NCBI GenBank assembly: GCA_029204225.1
Contig: CM055112.1
Location: 31,355,996 to 31,419,995, forward strand
Direction: 5' to 3'
Length of the DNA: 64,000 nt
From: Diphasiastrum complanatum
Taxonomy: Eukaryota > Streptophyta > Lycopodiopsida > Lycopodiales > Lycopodiaceae
In this document: one piece after another, positions 1 to 11,906 of the stretch
Position numbering within the stretch: position 1 is the first letter of the stretch
How the letters are laid out: the number at the start of each line of letters is the position of its first letter
Program-made: the position numbers and the translations under genes
The notes under the pieces: model-generated
Told to the model about the DNA's origin: nothing
Databases searched by the model: none
Seen by the model: the letters and a program-made list of their open reading frames with translations, nothing else

Positions 1-122
1 ATATAAGGTAGAGCATCTTGAATAGCAAAGCTTTGTACAAGATTGGAGAACTCATCTCCAAGACCATTCAAAATGATTTGAACAAGCTCATCATCTTGAA
101 TACCCTCACTTATGATGGAAAG

Positions 123-323
123 TTATTTATTGAGAGACTTTATTTTCAAGACATACGCTTGAGCACTCTCATCACTCCTTCTAATTCTTTGAAGAACTCT
201 ATTTCTTAACATAAGCAGTCTAGAGGTATTTTTGGATTCATAAATCCCCTTTAAGGAGTTCCAAGCCTCCTTGGCTGAGGTACAAGATGCAAGTTCCTTT
301 AGAAGTTCATTACTAACATTCAT
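123..323 (-). pseudogene. Copia gag fragment (UBN2-type)
   Basis: This reading frame of 66 codons resembles the middle of a Copia retrotransposon Gag (UBN2-type capsid domain). The recognisable pieces are 'AKEAWNSLKGIYE', then a basic 'LRNRVLQRIRR' segment and 'AYVLKIKSLNK', in the usual order for this family. It is truncated, and the sequence beyond it towards position 1 has no continuous frame. It lies downstream, in minus-strand sense, of an LTR-like region starting at 1188, so it could be the gag of a second element sharing or following that LTR. The family assignment rests on motif recognition only. Confidence 0.6.
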
Positions 324-329
324 TTTAAG

Positions 330-1188
330 GCAATGTAATAGTAATAGCGTAATAGCAACTCTAAAATAAATCTCTAAAGACTAAGCTAGAATGCTCAAGA
401 GAGTTCAAGCTTGAAAGCTTGATAGAGAGCTAACAACAATACTTTTTGATTGTGAATGATCTGCTTGATAATAGCGCAGGAAGCGTCATGCAATAACACT
501 CAACCCCTTCACAATTCTCAATAACATTTTAGATCTTGAAAAGAGATGTATGAACAACTAATTTATACTAAGTAATTAGATTGTCAAATGTGATTGTCAG
601 TTGGCTGGTTTCCACTGGCATTCATCCAGTTCCTTCTCAAAAATTGACTGCTGATAAGTGGTGAAAATTGGCCACAAACAGTCTGTCTGCATAAATTGGC
701 CATAAACAGTCTGCATAAATGAACTAAAACTGTCACTCTGCAGAAATGAACTAAAGCTGCCACATGCGGTAGTGTCGCAAACAGGTGACAATGTTGGCTT
801 TTTGCGAAAAAAACCCAATAGTGTCCCTAAATCTCATTTAGAGTAGCCCCACACTTTTCCAGAATCATTTTCTTAACATTTGAGGCACCTTGACAAGTGT
901 GAAAAATGCGACTATGCATATTTAACTCACAATTCCTGACAAGCGAAAAATGCAAAAAAGGTGACACTGCATTTTCACATAAGATTCCTGACAGGCAACA
1001 AATGTCTGGATTGTAGAGAGAGAAAATGCGACACTATTGTCAAACTCCGTGTATTTCTACAGACTGTGTAAAAACACTTGTAAATCTGCAAACTATGTAA
1101 AGACATGGGAAAATTCGCAAAACTGGATAAACAATGGATGAGGATTAAAACCGATTAGTCATTTAGTAAGAAGGAGAATAATCCAACA
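330..1188 (-). repeat. Probable Copia LTR region, start at 1188
   Basis: Reading the minus strand, the Copia RNase H frame ends near 1202. It is followed by a purine run (AAGGGGGG) and then TGTTGGATTATTC starting at 1188, which is the usual polypurine tract followed by a 5'-TG LTR boundary. The other LTR end is not resolved; the limit given is simply the next coding fragment. No second LTR was found to pair with it, so the boundary is inferred. Confidence 0.4.
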
Positions 1189-1201
1189 ACCCCCCTTAAT
1201 C

Positions 1202-2489
1202 TTAATCCTTGAATGCCTTGACCTTCAAAATTAGTTCTACATAGAATCTACTGTGTATTTCCAAACTTAATGCTTTGGTAAAAATATTTGCTGTCATATC
1301 TTGTGTTATACAATACTGCAATTTGAATTCTTCGTTGAGAACTTTGCCTCTGATGAAATGATACTTTAGCTCAATGTGCTTACTCCTAGAATGAAATCTA
1401 GGGTTGGCTGATAAAGCAATGGCACTTTGATTATCACAAAATAATGTCGTCGGAGCATATTGATTCAGACCGATATCTGAGAGCAAGTTCTTCAACCAAA
1501 TTGCTTCCTTTGTAGCTTGAGAGACTGCGATATACTCTAATCCAGTGGAAGATAGAGCTATTGAAGATTGCTTGCGATTGTTCTAGGAAATTGGATCATT
1601 GTCGAGAAATAATGTAAATCCAGAAGTGGATTTACGAGTGTCTACATCTTCTGTCCGACTTGCATCTGTGTAACCATTGTGTAAATTGAGTTTGTCGTTG
1701 TCGACTGCTCCATAACAAATGCAAATGCAAAAGCTTTGTCTGGCCTGGTATAGATCATGGCGTACAAAAGAGATCCTATAATAGAATGGTGAGGATACTC
1801 ACGCATATGTACTCTTATGAATTGTTTGGAGACATTGGTCCTTTGACAATTTGAGACCTGGTTCTATTGGTGAGAGGGCTAACTTACAATTAATCAGATA
1901 TATATCTGACTAACATGTTGTAGATGTATTTCTATTGCATAATGTAGACCAATTTCTTTTTTCTGTCTCTGTGGATTTGTATACCAAGGCATAAATGAGC
2001 TTTGCCCAGATCGGTCACGTCGAATTCGGAATATAGCATTGTCTTGGCTTCTTTTATCAGATCAGTACTGTTGCTGAAAAGCAATGTATCATCCACATAT
2101 AAAGTGATAATGATAAATGACTGCTGCACTACTTTGAAGTAAACATTTGAATCTGAAGAGCTAGTTGTGTAGCCGTGATCAATAAGGAAAATATTGATCC
2201 TTTGAAACCATGCTTGAGCATATTGCTTCAAGCCATAAAGTGCCTTATGGAGTTCACACACATGATTGTGTTTACCCTCGATAATATAACCTTTGGGTTG
2301 CACCATGTAAATGTCTTTTTCGATCACTCCATTGAGATGTGTTGTCTGTACATCCATTTGATGTATTTCCAAATCTGCTGCAACGGCAAATGACAGCAAA
2401 AGTCGAATAGAAGAATGCTTGACTACTGGACTGAAGGTCTCATGCATCCAACACATGTGGGACAGCTCATTGTACTCATCCATATCCAT
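1202..2489 (-). pseudogene. Copia reverse transcriptase/RNase H, decayed
   Basis: Two minus-strand frames form the 3' half of a Copia pol. The first, 2489-1932, is reverse transcriptase: it has 'EIHQMDVQTTHLNG', 'ALYGLKQYAQAWF' and the catalytic box 'YVDDTLLFS', then 'DLGKAHLCLGIQIHRD'. The second, 1495-1202, is the C-terminal RNase H/connection end: 'CDNQSAIALSANPRFHSRSK' and 'DMTANIFTKAL'. The stretch between them (1496-1931) carries the expected middle of the protein but is broken by stops and frame changes. There is no integrase or gag in frame upstream. An LTR-like boundary follows at 1188. This is a dead fragment. Confidence 0.85.
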
Positions 2490-3803
2490 TTTGGATAAGA
2501 TCTACCAAGTTTGCCACATCATCCATTGGTGGTTTGTGTTGACCTTCTAGATTTCTACAATCTAGGACCTAACTCCTATAGTTTGGGAGATGTCATATTT
2601 GACATCAAATGAAAGCCAAGCAAAATGGATCTAAATATTACAAGTGTCATTTCACATGTGTGGATAGGTCCTCACACGTGTGGATACATATAGATGTCAA
2701 ATGCATCAAAGAAACTATGTGAAAATTGCTAAATTCTAACAAATTAGTGGTGAGAATGGTGCAACGGACCTTGGTACGATCTCCACCTCCTCATCTACAA
2801 GATTGCCTTCATTAAAGTATTCAAGTATGTGTGCATCGATGAAGATGTCTTGCTTCAGAGGAGAGGGGTCTTCAGCCTTCTCTTCAGCCCTTGGGCTTTC
2901 CTGGACTTCGATTGCTGCTTGATCTTCTGTTGTTTCTTGATTAGGTTCAGCTGCATCTATCTTTTCTGCTCTGTTGTCCTGAGTGGAATCAGCTACAATT
3001 GTCTATTCTGCTTGTGTGGTTGTAGGCAACTCCCTTTCTCCCTCACCTCAAATTGTTGCATTTCTCTATTGGGCATGAGGGGGTGAGTTAATAGCATGAA
3101 AGGATTTTGATGGTGATTAGGATTGGGTGCTTCTAGCTAGTGATTGCATCAATGTCTGCTAGGTGATGTGCATCTGGTGCTGAGGTGAGGAGGCAGCAGG
3201 TGAGGATCTTCGTTGTTGGGTACATCTTGTCTGGAGGCTACCTTCCTCTTCATCCTCATTGTCTTCACTACTGGATGAGACATATTTGTAGCCTGCCATC
3301 TCCTTTTTATGCTTCCTAGGAATCAGCTTCGTGGTCTTTGCCTGTGGGGTATCTTACTCTGTCTCAAACTTTGGAGGTGGTCTGCAGGTGGTCATCTTGT
3401 TTCTTGACCTCTTTGCTGGTGTTGTGGTATCAACAAGTTGTGATGGCCTATCATGTTTCCTCTTGACTCAATGTTCATGAAACATATAGCCTCGGCTAGC
3501 AGCAACATCCCTTGGAACTAAGGCTAGCTTCAAGTCAATGGAGGAGTGACTTTGAGCCACATCAAAAAAGATATATCCCAAGGAGGTAATTGGGGCTCTC
3601 TTCTAGAGGGCAATAATAAGTTGTCGGGAGATGAATCCGGCCCAATTGTACATATTTTGGCAGCCTTAAAAGGATTCTCCCAACATGGCAAAAATCTGGA
3701 GGGAGATCCTCAGTAGATGTGTCGTTGTGAGATGCAAAATGGAATGGAGATGGCGGATGAAAAATCAAAAGTGAAATAGAACAACTGGCGGATGCAAAAG
3801 AAT
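2490..3803. other. Unassigned stretch with acidic/basic coding-like remnant
   Basis: No recognised gene. Reading the minus strand from about 3590 to 3240 there is a stretch with protein-like composition: 'FFDVAQSHSSIDLKLALVP', then a Lys/Arg-rich segment, then an acidic 'YVSSSSEDNEDEEE' segment, broken by stop codons. It could be a nuclear-protein fragment or retrotransposon-internal sequence. The rest has only short frames. It ends abruptly at the segmental-duplication border, 3803/3804. Confidence 0.3.
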
Positions 3804-4854
3804 CAGGTCTTACTATCTAAGGTAAGAAGGGATAGCGAGAAAATTGTTGATTAGACGTTGACCTTTGATCCTGCCATGAAATTCTAAGTCAGATTTGATT
3901 CGGATAGTTAACATGCAATCTTTCGTGCTTATATCGTTACGAGCACATGAGCGTGCAGTGGTAATGATTATCCCTTCATGATTATGGTTCAGATGTTTCT
4001 TTCTGGAAAGCACAAAACTCTGCAATTAGCATCTAAAGCTCGCGCAGATAATTGTATCTGCTCATTCCTTCCAAACGTTCCGAACTCTCAAGCAACTATA
4101 ACTCCAGGTTTTCACAAAAATTCTTCTGTTGTCTTTGCAAATGAAATCGCATATTACAAAATGATCTAAGAGGAGGAGAGAGAGAGCAAGAGTGATGGCC
4201 GACATGGTGCAGGTGGTTTGTTGTATCACGACAGCTCAGACAATCTGCAGTATACAAATGCAGCTTTTGTGATGCTAACATATTCAGATTACCTAGCTAA
4301 AGCATCAGATACAGTTTCTTGCGGGGGCACATCAGTGACGCCAAACAAACTTGCTGCTTTTGCACGACGCCAGGTAAAGCTCTTTTTCCATATCAACAAA
4401 CGGGTGTGATTCCACCTTCAAAATTATTTTTGTTCCTTTATAGAAAGAAAGCCCCATATGTGCTATTTCTAGCATCTCTGTATCAGAACCATACATGATA
4501 CATGCTTGTGTGATCATCACGTAGGTGGACTATATTCTCGGGGAAAATCCAGCTAACTACTCGTACATGGTTGGATTCGGCTCCAGCTTCCCGCAACATG
4601 TTCATCACCGAGCTTCATCTTTACCATCTCTAAAGCAACATCCGTCACGGATCCCATGCAGTGAAGGATTCACGTGGTTATCTAGTGAAGATCCAAATCC
4701 GAATCTACTGGTGGGTGCAGTTGTAGGGGGCCCTGATAGGTCTGACGTCTACAGTGACAACAGATCCAACTATCAAGAAGCTGAGCCCACGACCTATAAC
4801 AGTGCAGCTCTTGTGGGGGCTTTGGCATATTTGTATGGTTCAAAACTCAAATAG
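3804..4854 (+). pseudogene. Truncated GH9 endoglucanase copy (3' exons only)
   Basis: This is a near-identical copy of the last exons of the GH9 gene at 32417-34966. It holds the last 18 bases of exon 5 (3804-3821), exon 6 (3993-4107), exon 7 (4213-4373) and exon 8 (4525-4854, stop at 4852-4854). Splice signals are kept. Relative to the full gene it lacks exons 1-4 and most of exon 5, has a 3-base in-frame loss in exon 7 (one Val lost in 'LQYTNAAF'), and Asp/Val changes near the C-terminus ('SAALVG', 'YLYGSKLK'). The active-site signature '[10 protein letters not shown]' and the Asp/Glu motif '[11 protein letters not shown]' are intact, but the N-terminal catalytic half and any promoter are missing, so it cannot make a working enzyme. 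I count about ten differences over about 1,050 bases, meaning recent duplication. Confidence 0.9.
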
Positions 4855-5222
4855 CAATTGACTCAGTACAGAGAAAACTTTTGATTGCTAGCAAACCAAG
4901 AGATGAAAAAAAAAATCTGATTTAGATATAAAGGAGCGCATAAAACTTTACACGGTAGTATAGCTTGAACAGCTGCATGTTCTGACAACTTTTTTCTCAA
5001 TTACAGATGCTTGAATAGATCCTGCAATGTCTATGAATATTTTATTTGAATTGGTGTCGAAGCAGCAAAATTGTAAGATTTTTTTTCTAAAATTCATGAT
5101 CAAATCTTGAGTTAAGTAGTATTGTGAAGACTTGGATTTCTACACTTTACTTCAGGGCAGATTCGTTGTAGTTATGCAGTCTTATGAATTAGTTTACCTT
5201 GTAGGGTGTAATACATATTTAT

Positions 5223-7770
5223 TTCTTTAGAGGTGATTATAGCAATGTATTGGAGTAAATCTACAATTAGGTAGTGTCATCTGAAAAATTTACTGAAAGA
5301 ACATCCTAATTGCCTTGAGATTCACACTAATTGCCTCTATATTGCTCTTGATAAAAAGTAAAGCCATCCACTAACCTATCCAAGAGTTATCATCTCCCAA
5401 TATTCTCAATATAATTATTTACTCATAGTTAGTGTGATTCATCAATCACCCACCCTCCATTATACTACTTAGAGCAAAGGATTTATGATGGTATTTTGGC
5501 AACTCAGGCTTGCCATCCTCACAAGCTATTATATCTCTATCATATAGACATTTACTTTGAAACTACCACATCTGATTCGTCAAAGTATTTGGTGCTAGTA
5601 TTATCTATGTGCAGTTTTCAAATTTATTTTCCTTAGGAGTGAATTGGTGCTGCTTTCTCAAAGTGACCATAATATCATCCCATACATCGGCAATCCAAAT
5701 TGCATCATTGAAAAATAATGATGGCACTCATTTTCATGATATGTAAATAGGCCTATGATAAACTACAATCTCTTAAGAGTGGCGCCCATATAAATCATTC
5801 AGAGCTTGGGAGTAACCAAAATAAAAAATTGGAAGTGTTATATTCAAACCTAAAAAGATATGTACATATTTTTGAGACAATTTGTACATGGGTTAGTATT
5901 TACATGACACATGTTGTAGCAACATGGCCTTGGTAACTATGAAAAAAACTAGACGTTTATAATACAAAAGTTGGCAGTCAATGTCCTTTCATAAAGAAGG
6001 CGATACAGAAATTCAATGTGCTAAGTTTATAGATGATACACTAGGCGTCTAGCAAATCGAGTCCTAGTTGGAACCTGATTATAGATTGTGGTCTCTTTCT
6101 ATATCTTTTTCTTGCTAAATCTTATTCTCTCCTGGGATTTGCTCAACCATATTGCTTCATCGAGTTGTGTTGATGAGGACTTTGTTCTCAACTTCTAGAT
6201 TGGGCCACCACTATGTTATGCTTACTATCAGAAAATATGAGATTCTCATTTCCTACATGGAACGTATACCTCTGATTGTCATGTTGCTTCCCTAGTCAAT
6301 AATAGTGGTTCAACTTGGGCTACTTATTTTCAATAACATACAATGAATTGTTGAGGTGTACTCTTGACATACCTCAAATTTCACTTTGTTGTCTTTCAAA
6401 AATATTGAGAAGAATACATCGTGAGTTGACTCACCAACCAAAATAAAAGGTGTATAAAATCAAGAGGAGAGTTAGATCTTATCAAAGATCTCTTGAAAGG
6501 AAGCTTATGAGATTTGGAGACTCCACAAGCTTCACAAAGCTTGCCACACTTGGATATGGTTTTGGGAAGTCCTTTTGCTAGCTCCTTTGTCACCATGGTC
6601 TCCATAGCTTTGTAGTTAGGATGGCCTAACCTTTTGTGCCATAATTCCACTTGAGTGAGCTCCTCCCTTGCCATGTTCACCCTTCCAACCATCACATTAG
6701 CATCCAATTTGAATAACCTCCCTTGCTTGAAACCACTAGCAATACAGCTAATGTGTAGTCTTGTTATTGTTGTGTAGATCAAATTGCCTACTAATTGATG
6801 TACAAAGTGATATCCACAAGGAATGTACAAATCCAACATAGCCAATTTAACACGAACCTCAATAGGTGTATTCATTTGCTTGCATATGGAACAAATTGAG
6901 CAATTTACTGACACGCGTAGTCTATGTAAGTCCAATACCTTGCTCCTTTTGCCATATTTCAACTTGCAAGCAGTACTAATTAAGGTCAAGTCTGTCATAT
7001 CAAACTAATTACATAGATCTACTTTCACAACATTTACCAAATCTTTGATTATATGCATTAATAGTCAAATCATCAACATACATCACAATCAAAATAAAAC
7101 AAGAACGTTGTGGTATTATATATCAAAGGCCATGCCATGATGGTGAAAAAGTTGCAAGAGCTCACATATAACAATCTCCACCACAAAAGTAGTTACAATT
7201 CTGATAATCGAAGAACTAAGATTGCATATTGGGATTTAAAATTACTAAGAATTGTGTATGAAATGATTTTGCCAACAAAGAGATGATCTTCATTTCATGA
7301 TAGTTTCTTCCAATGGGTTTCGTACTTTGACCACAAAATATGTCCGTGATTTTGAAATTTTGAAATTGGCAAGGATTCATGAATATTCATGATCAACATT
7401 GACAATAATCACAATCAGTGTTCAAAATTATCATGACTAGTATTCACAATAATTATGATCACTATTCACAATAATCATAATCATTTTCAATATAAGTAAT
7501 TTTAGATAATCTCTTCATACGCATCTCGGAAAAGTCAATCGATTCTTCATCCGATATAGGGAAGACATTTTGTATATATTATGAAAAACAAGACACTGTT
7601 AGAAACAATAGAATATATTGATTAAGAAATTATCAAAATATAATATCATTTGTCATATTTGTTCATTAAAGCATGCGAGAGCGGAATATTGAAGAAGAAG
7701 AAACTAGAACATGTGGAAACAAGCATGCATCAAATTTCTTTAAGTCTCCCACACACATGTGATTATTATA
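5223..7770 (+). repeat. Copia-derived repeat arm (direct copy)
   Basis: This arm occurs at least four times in the window: here, at 35330-37880 in the same direction, at 16870-19210 reverse-complemented, and more diverged at 52600-53660. Its outer edge (about 5223-5420) matches the LTR-like segments at 18940-19210 and 31515-31810 (reverse complement). In those longer copies the minus strand begins TGTTGTTAGAATATGCAC, a plausible LTR start; here the start is cut off. The inner part has an imperfect AT-rich tandem of 'TTCACAATAATCATGATCA'-like units (about 7380-7500). Coding remnants sit at 6396-6998 on the minus strand. Confidence 0.7.
6396..6998 (-). pseudogene. Chimeric Copia fragment (RT end joined to pre-integrase)
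   Basis: This 200-codon minus-strand frame mixes two Copia domains in the wrong order. The first part carries 'CKQMNTPIEVRVKL' and 'HQLVGNLIYTTITR', the region between reverse transcriptase and RNase H. It passes into 'ELWHKRLGHPNYKAMETMV' and 'CEACGVSKSHKLPFKRS', the GAG-pre-integrase zinc-binding domain, normally far upstream. A deletion or template switch must have joined them. The near-identical copy at 36486-37109 shares the join, so it predates the segmental duplication. A decayed RT-part-only relative lies on the plus strand at 17776-17985. Confidence 0.75.
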
Positions 7771-7870
7771 TTCTGGATGTTCACAATTAAGCATGCAATA
7801 GCCAATAAATTTGTTTGTTTTTCTTTCTATGCATGCAGCCTATGTTCTTTTTTGCATGTAGTAAATTGAT

Positions 7871-9598
7871 CCAAGAAAGCATACTACATTTTGTCCATGT
7901 ATTTGGAAATGATAACATGTTTGTACATGAGCTCAAACACACCAAATCAAAGAAAACTTACAAGTGAAAAACTTGAGATCTCAACATTTGCAAGACTTCA
8001 CTTACAAGGCCTAACAGCCAAGCCAAACTTTAAAAGTTTAGACCGCCACCACGTATTAGACTTCAACGTTGACTTTCTTCTATATTCGATTAACCAACCT
8101 CAAAACACAATAACATAGTGATACCTTTGCAAAGCAAGGCCAAAAATTGCAACTTTTTCAGGATTTTTAATAGTTGGTCTACAATGCTAGATTCAAAATC
8201 AATTCCCAATCAATTCAAAATCTCAATTTGAATTTCCTTGATACAAATCTCATAGGAACTATTGGATTAAGATTAGAATACATGTGCATGCAACCCAAGG
8301 TAAGGTAATTAGGCACTTGAATTTGAATATAAGTAGTTTTCAAAATCCTCTAATTGGTAAGTTCCAAAAGATGTTAAAAAAAAATCAAAACGCCTCAATG
8401 ACATCAATTAAAAATCAGCACCATTTGCATAAGAAAGTCAATTAGAAAGTGACAACAATATGAACTATCATATCCTACATCCTTACAATGTGTTTCACAA
8501 AAAAAACAACACATTGATTGGCTAGTAGAATGAAATACATTGACCTATACATGGGCTCACACGTAGATTCCTTTAATAGTTGCTTGGTTGATGGAAGGAC
8601 AAAGGTTTTGACAAGTGCTGCTGGAATTGAAATTCCTAAACAAGAGACTTTTCCATGTGCAGTCAAGATTGGTAAGGTTCCCTATACGGTGGCAAATGAT
8701 TGAAAAAGAGAAGACATCCCTTTAGTCGATTATTGAGCTTTCAACTATTGGCATCAGCACCTGAATCCACAATTTGTTTGGTGAATATTGAAACGTAATG
8801 TGGATGAAAAAGGATACATCGCGTAAGCAAGTGATCAGGATTAGAGCATATATAAACCAAAACTTGCAAAAATAACCTATTGTTTTTTTGAGGCTGATGG
8901 ATAAAAGGTAAAAATTTGCTTACCAAGCACACATCCATCGCATCAAAACTAGACCAATTGTCTTTTTCCCTTTTGAGCTACCAAAACGTACACAAAACAC
9001 ATTTCTTGCTAGTGTGAACCAAGTTGCCCCAAAAAAGAAAGTTTTCCCAAGTCCTCCTTATTTATGTAAAGCAGGGAAAGCTTCTCTTATAGATTCATCT
9101 TGGCCTTCAACAACATATGTACAGCTCCAATCCCATGTCCTCCATCTTATTCAAAATCTAACATTTCAGGCTTTAAATGACCTCCTTTTTTCCCCAAAAT
9201 TCACTACAACAAGACATGTGATTTTCCGCTTTTTTTGAGCATTTTTTATTAAGATAGAATTTAAAATGAGTCATGGGAGGAGCGGAAAGCTCGATCGTCG
9301 AGTTCAGCATTTGGCCTCAGTATAAGCCTTGCAAATTTTAACATATTTTTCAAAGATTTATAGGGAGGGTTATAGGAAGGGTTATACAGAGGGTTATAGA
9401 GAGGGTTAGTATAGGGAGGGTCAAACAAGCCAAGAGGAATTCCTAAATACTTTGTTCATCGAGGGTAATACCGTGACTGATGCAAAAAAGGCTCCTTCGG
9501 TATAAACCATGGTATAAAACATAATGTAAATGCATCTCACTTTTGCTCAATAGTGTAGGACAGTTGTTTGATAATGGATTGGATGTCAAATTTTATAT
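7871..9598. other. Unassigned stretch within the duplicated block
   Basis: No recognised gene. About 7865-8230 is absent from the second copy of the duplication; the rest matches 37985-39360. A plus-strand frame at 8518-8703 ('HVDSFNSCLVDGRTKVLTSA') and one at 9014-9238 look protein-like, and both persist in copy 2, but I cannot assign a family. At 9361-9422 there is a short degenerate tandem with GGGTTATA-like units, described under findings. Confidence 0.3.
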
Positions 9599-10741
9599 TG
9601 ACAAGTGAGTAATCTCAAGGGAGAGTGAAATGATAGGTAGAGGATCTAGAGTTGGAAAGTTGTACAAGCTAGATTCTAGGGAGAGTGCTAACATTTATGA
9701 TGTTGCTTATGAGACCAAGGTTCATCAGGAGGACCTATGACATAAGAGATTGGGACATCTCAATTTCAAGGCTATGCAATCTATGGTCAAGGAAGGAAAA
9801 GTAGTTGGACTACCAAAGACACTTTCAAAGGAGCTTCAACCTTGTGAAGCTTGTGTTTTGGCAAAATCACATAGGAGACCTTTTCTGAGATCCAACATCA
9901 AAACTCAACATCCATTTGAACTCGTGCACTCTAATGTTCATGTCTCTTCAAGCAAGAGCAAAGGAGGAGCAAATTGCTTTGTTTCTTTCATAGATGATTA
10001 CACAAGATATTCTTGGATCTACATGCTATCTTCTAAAGCCATGGTTTATGATGTCTTTCTTACTTTCAAAGCTTATGTATAAAAGTAGTTTTATTTCAAG
10101 CTAAAAGCTTTGAGAAGTGATAGTGGAGGTGAATATACCTCTACTATGAGCAAGAGGGAATACAGAGATAATTTTCTTGTTCTTATACTCCTCAAAAAAA
10201 TGGAGTTGCTGAAAGAAAAAATAGACCATTATGTGAATGTGCAAAAGCCATTAGGCTAGAAGCATCTCTACCTAAAGAATTTTGGGGAGAAGTAGTTGCA
10301 TGTGCAAATTATCTTTGTATTAGGCTTCCTAATCTTGCTATAGAAGGAAGAACACCATTTGAGATGTTGTACAAGAAAAAACCTAAAGTAGATCATCTTA
10401 GGATCTTTGGCTATTTATGCTTTGTGCATGCTCCTTTAGAGACTAGGAAAAAGGATGATCCTATTGCTATTAAAGGTATTTTTGTTCGATATGCATCTTC
10501 TAAGAAAGCGTATAAAGTTTATGTTCCATCTATTGACAAGAATGTTGTAAATAGAAATGTGAGCTTTCATGAAGATAAAAAATTTAACTTGGATGAAGCA
10601 AAGATCAAGGAGTGTCATGCAAGATCTACAATCATCAATCTTAATATTGTTCAAGAAGTGGTGGGGCCGAGGCTTGAGGTGGAGCAACTTCAAACACCTA
10701 CACCAAGAAGATCCACAAGAGAATGATCTGAGCCAAGAAGA
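9599..10741 (+). pseudogene. Copia pre-integrase and integrase fragment
   Basis: This is plus-strand Copia pol. The pre-integrase zinc-binding domain reads 'KRLGHLNFKAMQSMV' and 'CEACVLAKSHRRPFLRS' near 9745-9890. The integrase core follows with 'FVSFIDDYTRYSWIYML' near 9980-10025 and a decayed 'LRSDSGGEYTS' near 10110-10140. Stops at 9737 and 10080 and frame changes from 10081 to 10360 break it. The frame reopens at 10364-10726 with the post-integrase segment 'HLRIFGYLCFVHAPLE'. The last 487 bases (10255-10741) are repeated at 14693-15178, where the same element continues into reverse transcriptase. Confidence 0.85.
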
Positions 10742-11019
10742 GTATGAAGAGTTTAGATGAGGTTGAGCGACACTTGATCTTAAATGGACCAGAGCCCTTT
10801 CTTGATCCACGAATGGAGAAGGAAAAAAAGATAAAACTCATAGAAAATATACATAAAATGTTTCACAAAAAGACATATTTGATGTGCTTTTCAACACTTT
10901 CTAGTTTACAAATTATAAATAATATTTTATTATTAATTTGCCTAAGCTTTGTACATAACACCTTTCAGATAACATGGGATACTTTGATCAAATGTCATCA
11001 GCTTATCTTCAAAAGATAA
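10742..11019 (+). pseudogene. CACTA transposase-associated domain remnant, copy A
   Basis: The frame encodes 'MKSLDEVERHLILNG', the second half of the transposase-associated domain found at the N-terminus of En/Spm (CACTA) transposases. The full version, including its Cys-rich start, is at 21508-21780. The insertion border at 10741/10742 removed the first half here. The frame then runs into sequence that may be an intron before the SET-like segment at 10974. Confidence 0.55.
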
Positions 11020-11626
11020 GAAGCAATGTCAAGGAATTGTCAGATCAACATGTGCATCCAAATATTTCTCCTTTTTTTGAAAGACGAAGAATTATTGATT
11101 TTGATCCTACTTTCAATGTAGTTTGGAATAACGAATTGCCAATTCCCATGGATGTAGCATTTGAGTACTATGAAAAAACATATATAGTAAAAAAATCTGG
11201 AATAAATGACATTACCGGTGAGGGCTTGTTTGTCTTAGAAAATCTACATAAAGATGATATATTGTTTCCTTATGGTGGACCTCGATATAAACTTCAAAAT
11301 TGGAAACAATTTATGCCTTTTATCTAAGAATGAAAACTTATGCCCTAGTTGAAAATGATATGTGAGGTGTTTCTGAAAGTGAGATTCGAATAATCATGGG
11401 AGATGTGGAACATGGAAATGTAGCAGGTTACATTAATAGCTCAATTTTCAGTAAGGCCTTGACAAACGTCAAGTGGGAATATGCTCCATTTCTCAAACCT
11501 TGGAGATCTCAAAATAGTACAAATCCACATGATTATGGGTTTGTAGCAACAATTGCCACCAAGGACATAGAAGCAGGGAGTGATTTATTTACAGAGTATC
11601 CGTTTGACAATTTGTTAACAATATAG
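10974..11626 (+). pseudogene. SET-domain protein pseudogene, copy A
   Basis: Two plus-strand frames (10974-11327 and 11396-11626) read as one SET-like protein with a frame change near 11310 and an in-frame TGA near 11361. 'ITGEGLFVLENLHKDDILF' matches the start of a SET domain (G-x-G-L-F-A-x-x-x-I-x-x-G-D). 'GDVEHGNVAGYINSS' sits where the N-H-S-C motif would be, with His and Cys lost. 'VATIATKDIEAGSDLFTEY' matches the closing strand (A-x-x-x-I-x-x-G-E-E-L). SET domains are lysine methyltransferases; loss of the N-H-S-C core and the frame breaks make this one unlikely to be active. Copy B (21882-22533) shares both breaks, so they predate the duplication. Confidence 0.65.
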
Positions 11627-11878
11627 CTATTTCCAATGGTTGTGGATGATCACCATCATATCGATTCATTATAATGAAAACTACATGGCAAGTGTTGTGT
11701 GTGTGTGAGTGTGCATGTTTAAATCACATTTTAGTGTTTCTTTGAAAATTTTTAAGCTATCTCTCTCTCATGATGATATTCATTAGCATGACATTTTTCC
11801 TAAAACAAGCTTCAATTCCATAATCATTTATTAGTAAAGAATATTTTTAGGCAATTGTGTATTATTTTCAACCTACAT

Positions 11879-11906
11879 AATCTCTCTCTCTCTCTCTCTC
11901 TCTCTT
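11879..11906. repeat. CT microsatellite
   Basis: A run of about 13 CT units lies between the SET-like pseudogene and the next broken frame. The same run is present in the sister copy at about 22787-22812. Confidence 0.9.

Larger units (their letters stand above)
3804..10368 (+). repeat. Segmental duplication, copy 1 (left part)
   Basis: This block matches 33909-40138 in the same orientation (offset 30105 at the left edge). It runs from GH9 exon 5 through the GH9 3' flank, the repeat arm, the unassigned 8.2-9.6 kb stretch and a Copia integrase piece. Copy 1 keeps a segment around 7865-8230 that copy 2 lacks. After 10368 the match jumps: copy 2 continues with sequence found at 15270-17355 of copy 1. 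Together these pieces are one duplicated block, separated in copy 1 by the composite insertion. Confidence 0.85.

Noticed and set aside
7380-7600. Regular TTCACAATAATCATGATCA-like tandem as a possible CRISPR-like array
   Set aside because: The units are contiguous, AT-rich and imperfect, without spacers; this is plant repeat-arm sequence.
10436-10810. Minus-strand frame of 124 codons, repeated at 14874-15230
   Set aside because: It is antisense to the Copia post-integrase linker, which has the better family match; both copies are shadows.
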